A stretch of DNA of 7,467 nucleotides from AM-2324 sp964225135 (GTDB taxonomy: Bacteria; Bacteroidota; Bacteroidia; Chitinophagales; Saprospiraceae), in the NCBI GenBank assembly GCA_964225135.1, contig CAXQNQ010000099.1:1-7467 (forward strand). The letters are read 5' to 3'. Both the position numbers and the translations under genes were made by a program. Below, in pieces: positions 6,056-7,467 of the stretch (within the stretch, counting starts at the first letter, position 1; the number at the start of each line of letters is the position of its first letter). A model generated the notes under the pieces. It saw nothing but the letters and a program-made list of their open reading frames with translations. It searched no databases and was not told where the DNA came from.

Positions 6056-7467
6056 ATGAAAACAGAACAATACATCAAGAATTATATCAATGGCAGTTTA
6101 CAGCCTGCTGAATCTACTGAGTTCATAGAAAATTACGACCCGTCAACAGGTCAGATATATTCTTATATTCCTGATTCTGATAGTAGAGATATTGATAAAG
6201 CTGTGGAAGCTGCTCAAAAGGCATTTCCTGCTTGGTCGGTGATGCATCCTCAAAAGCGTTTCAGAATACTTATGCGTGTAGCCGATATCATTGAGCAACA
6301 TTTGGATCTTTTTGCAGAGGCAGAAAGCAGAGATTCTGGAAAACCTGTATCGCTCTCTACAGCAGTAGATATTCCTAGAGCCCACGAAAACTTTAGGTTT
6401 TTTGCTACTTCTTTGCTTCATTTTAGCTCCGAGTCTCATAATATGCCGGGACAAGCGGTCAATTTCACGCTTAGGCAACCTATTGGAGTTGTCGGTTGTA
6501 TTTCTCCATGGAATTTACCTTTGTATTTATTTTCATGGAAAATTGCCCCTGCCCTAGCAACAGGTAACTGTGTAGTAGCCAAACCTTCAGAATTGACACC
6601 AATGACCGCCTTTTTACTATCGAAAGCTTGTCAAGAAGCTGGGCTGCCTCCAGGCGTTTTAAATATTGTCCATGGGATTGGATCTAAAGCTGGACAAGCT
6701 ATTGTTGAACACCCTAAAGTCAAGGCTATTTCTTTTACTGGTGGCACGAATACAGGAAAAAAAATCGCTGCAGTTGCTGCACCTGCATTCAAAAAATTAT
6801 CTTTAGAACTTGGCGGAAAAAACCCCAATATCATCTTTGATGATTGTGATTTTGATGAGATGATGATTCATACTTTACGTTCATCATTTTCCAATAATGG
6901 TCAAATCTGCCTTTGTGGTTCCAGAATACTTGTACAGCGTGGTATTTACGATAAGTTTAAAGATGAATTTGTAAAACGCGTACAATTTATGAAGGTTGGT
7001 AGTCCGTTTAATTCTGTTTCAGATCTCGGCGCCGTAGTTTCAAAAGAACACAAAGAAAAAGTACTCGCTTATATAGCCCTTGCTGAGATGGAGGGTGGGA
7101 AGATATTATGTGGAGGTAAACCAGCTGAACTCAAGGGTGAGTTAGCTAACGGATACTACCTCAAACCAACCGTTATTGAAGGACTATCCAATAGTTGCAG
7201 AACCAACCAAGAAGAAATCTTTGGTCCTGTTGTAACTATCCAAGCTTTTGATACCGAAGAAGAAGCAATTGCACTAGCGAATGATACAGAATATGGTCTG
7301 GCTGCAACGGTTTGGACCAAGGATATCAATAGAACGCAACGTTTAGCGCAGCAATTACAAACAGGTATTGTTTGGATAAATTGTTGGATGGTTAGAGATT
7401 TGAGAACACCATTTGGCGGTATGAAAAATTCTGGTGTGGGGAGAGAAGGTGGACTCGAAGCCATGCG
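6056..7467 (+). CDS. Aldehyde dehydrogenase, 2-aminomuconate-semialdehyde/ALDH8 type; 3' end cut off
   Basis: This NAD-dependent aldehyde dehydrogenase is seen for 470 codons and lacks about its last 15 residues. Superfamily landmarks are SPWNLPL (150-156, with Asn153 of the oxyanion hole), KPSELTP (176-182), SFTGGTNTGK (226-235), ELGGKNP (251-257, with Glu251 the general base), GQICLCGSR (282-290, with Cys285 the nucleophile) and EEIFGPV (386-392). The C-terminal NCWMVRDLRTPFGGMKNSG (442-460) is the signature shared by 2-aminomuconate 6-semialdehyde dehydrogenase, human ALDH8A1 and the hydroxymuconic-semialdehyde enzymes. Arg447 sits where the substrate-carboxylate arginine (Arg464 of the Pseudomonas enzyme) is expected. 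A role in kynurenine/3-hydroxyanthranilate breakdown is likely but unproven, as no partner gene is in view. Other substrates of the hydroxymuconate type are possible. The ATG is 15 nt after the cyclase stop. Confidence 0.9.
   Translation, partial: MKTEQYIKNYINGSLQPAESTEFIENYDPSTGQIYSYIPDSDSRDIDKAVEAAQKAFPAWSVMHPQKRFRILMRVADIIEQHLDLFAEAESRDSGKPVSLSTAVDIPRAHENFRFFATSLLHFSSESHNMPGQAVNFTLRQPIGVVGCISPWNLPLYLFSWKIAPALATGNCVVAKPSELTPMTAFLLSKACQEAGLPPGVLNIVHGIGSKAGQAIVEHPKVKAISFTGGTNTGKKIAAVAAPAFKKLSLELGGKNPNIIFDDCDFDEMMIHTLRSSFSNNGQICLCGSRILVQRGIYDKFKDEFVKRVQFMKVGSPFNSVSDLGAVVSKEHKEKVLAYIALAEMEGGKILCGGKPAELKGELANGYYLKPTVIEGLSNSCRTNQEEIFGPVVTIQAFDTEEEAIALANDTEYGLAATVWTKDINRTQRLAQQLQTGIVWINCWMVRDLRTPFGGMKNSGVGREGGLEAM

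Noticed and set aside
6143..7464. Minus-strand open frames opposite the aldehyde dehydrogenase.
   Set aside because: They overlap a well-supported dehydrogenase and show no family resemblance.

Overview
The window reads as chromosomal DNA from a member of the Bacteroidota, probably of a Flavobacteriales-like lineage. The lineage below phylum is inferred. The signs are low GC, start codons without clear Shine-Dalgarno sequences, a candidate -33/-7 promoter of Bacteroidota type (TAnnTTTG), a DUF2723 (GT117) membrane protein, a type II glutaminyl cyclase of the Porphyromonas/Prevotella type, and a short RluA-family pseudouridine synthase of a kind common in this phylum. No mobile element, phage gene, CRISPR array, tRNA or rRNA is visible.

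Layout. The left 40% (positions 1-2978, minus strand) is one long gene for a polytopic DUF2723 / TMEM260-like membrane protein, cut at its C-terminus by the window edge. A 147-bp divergent intergenic region (2979-3125) holds candidate promoters for both directions. To its right, five genes run on the plus strand in a very tight series. They are a 59-residue single-pass membrane protein (3126-3305), an RluA-family pseudouridine synthase (3307-3975), thiamine-monophosphate kinase ThiL (3982-5022), a lipoprotein-type glutaminyl-peptide cyclotransferase of the M28 fold (5036-6040), and an aldehyde dehydrogenase closest to the 2-aminomuconate-semialdehyde/ALDH8 group (6056 to the window edge, lacking about its last 15 residues). 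The gaps between them are 1, 6, 13 and 15 nt, with no terminator between them, so one transcript is likely.

How they work together. The plus-strand genes do not form one pathway. They cover RNA modification, thiamine diphosphate synthesis, periplasmic N-terminal pyroglutamate formation and aldehyde oxidation (probably tryptophan/kynurenine breakdown), and look like a housekeeping operon of mixed functions. Two products, the DUF2723 protein and the glutaminyl cyclase, are both expected to act on exported proteins, by O-glycosylation and N-terminal cyclisation respectively. This shared theme is an inference. Nothing here is clearly a new defence or mobile system. The points most worth following are the DUF2723 enzyme, the lipidated cyclase, the tiny membrane protein with its almost leaderless promoter, and the aldehyde dehydrogenase's likely link to a kynurenine pathway beyond the right edge.
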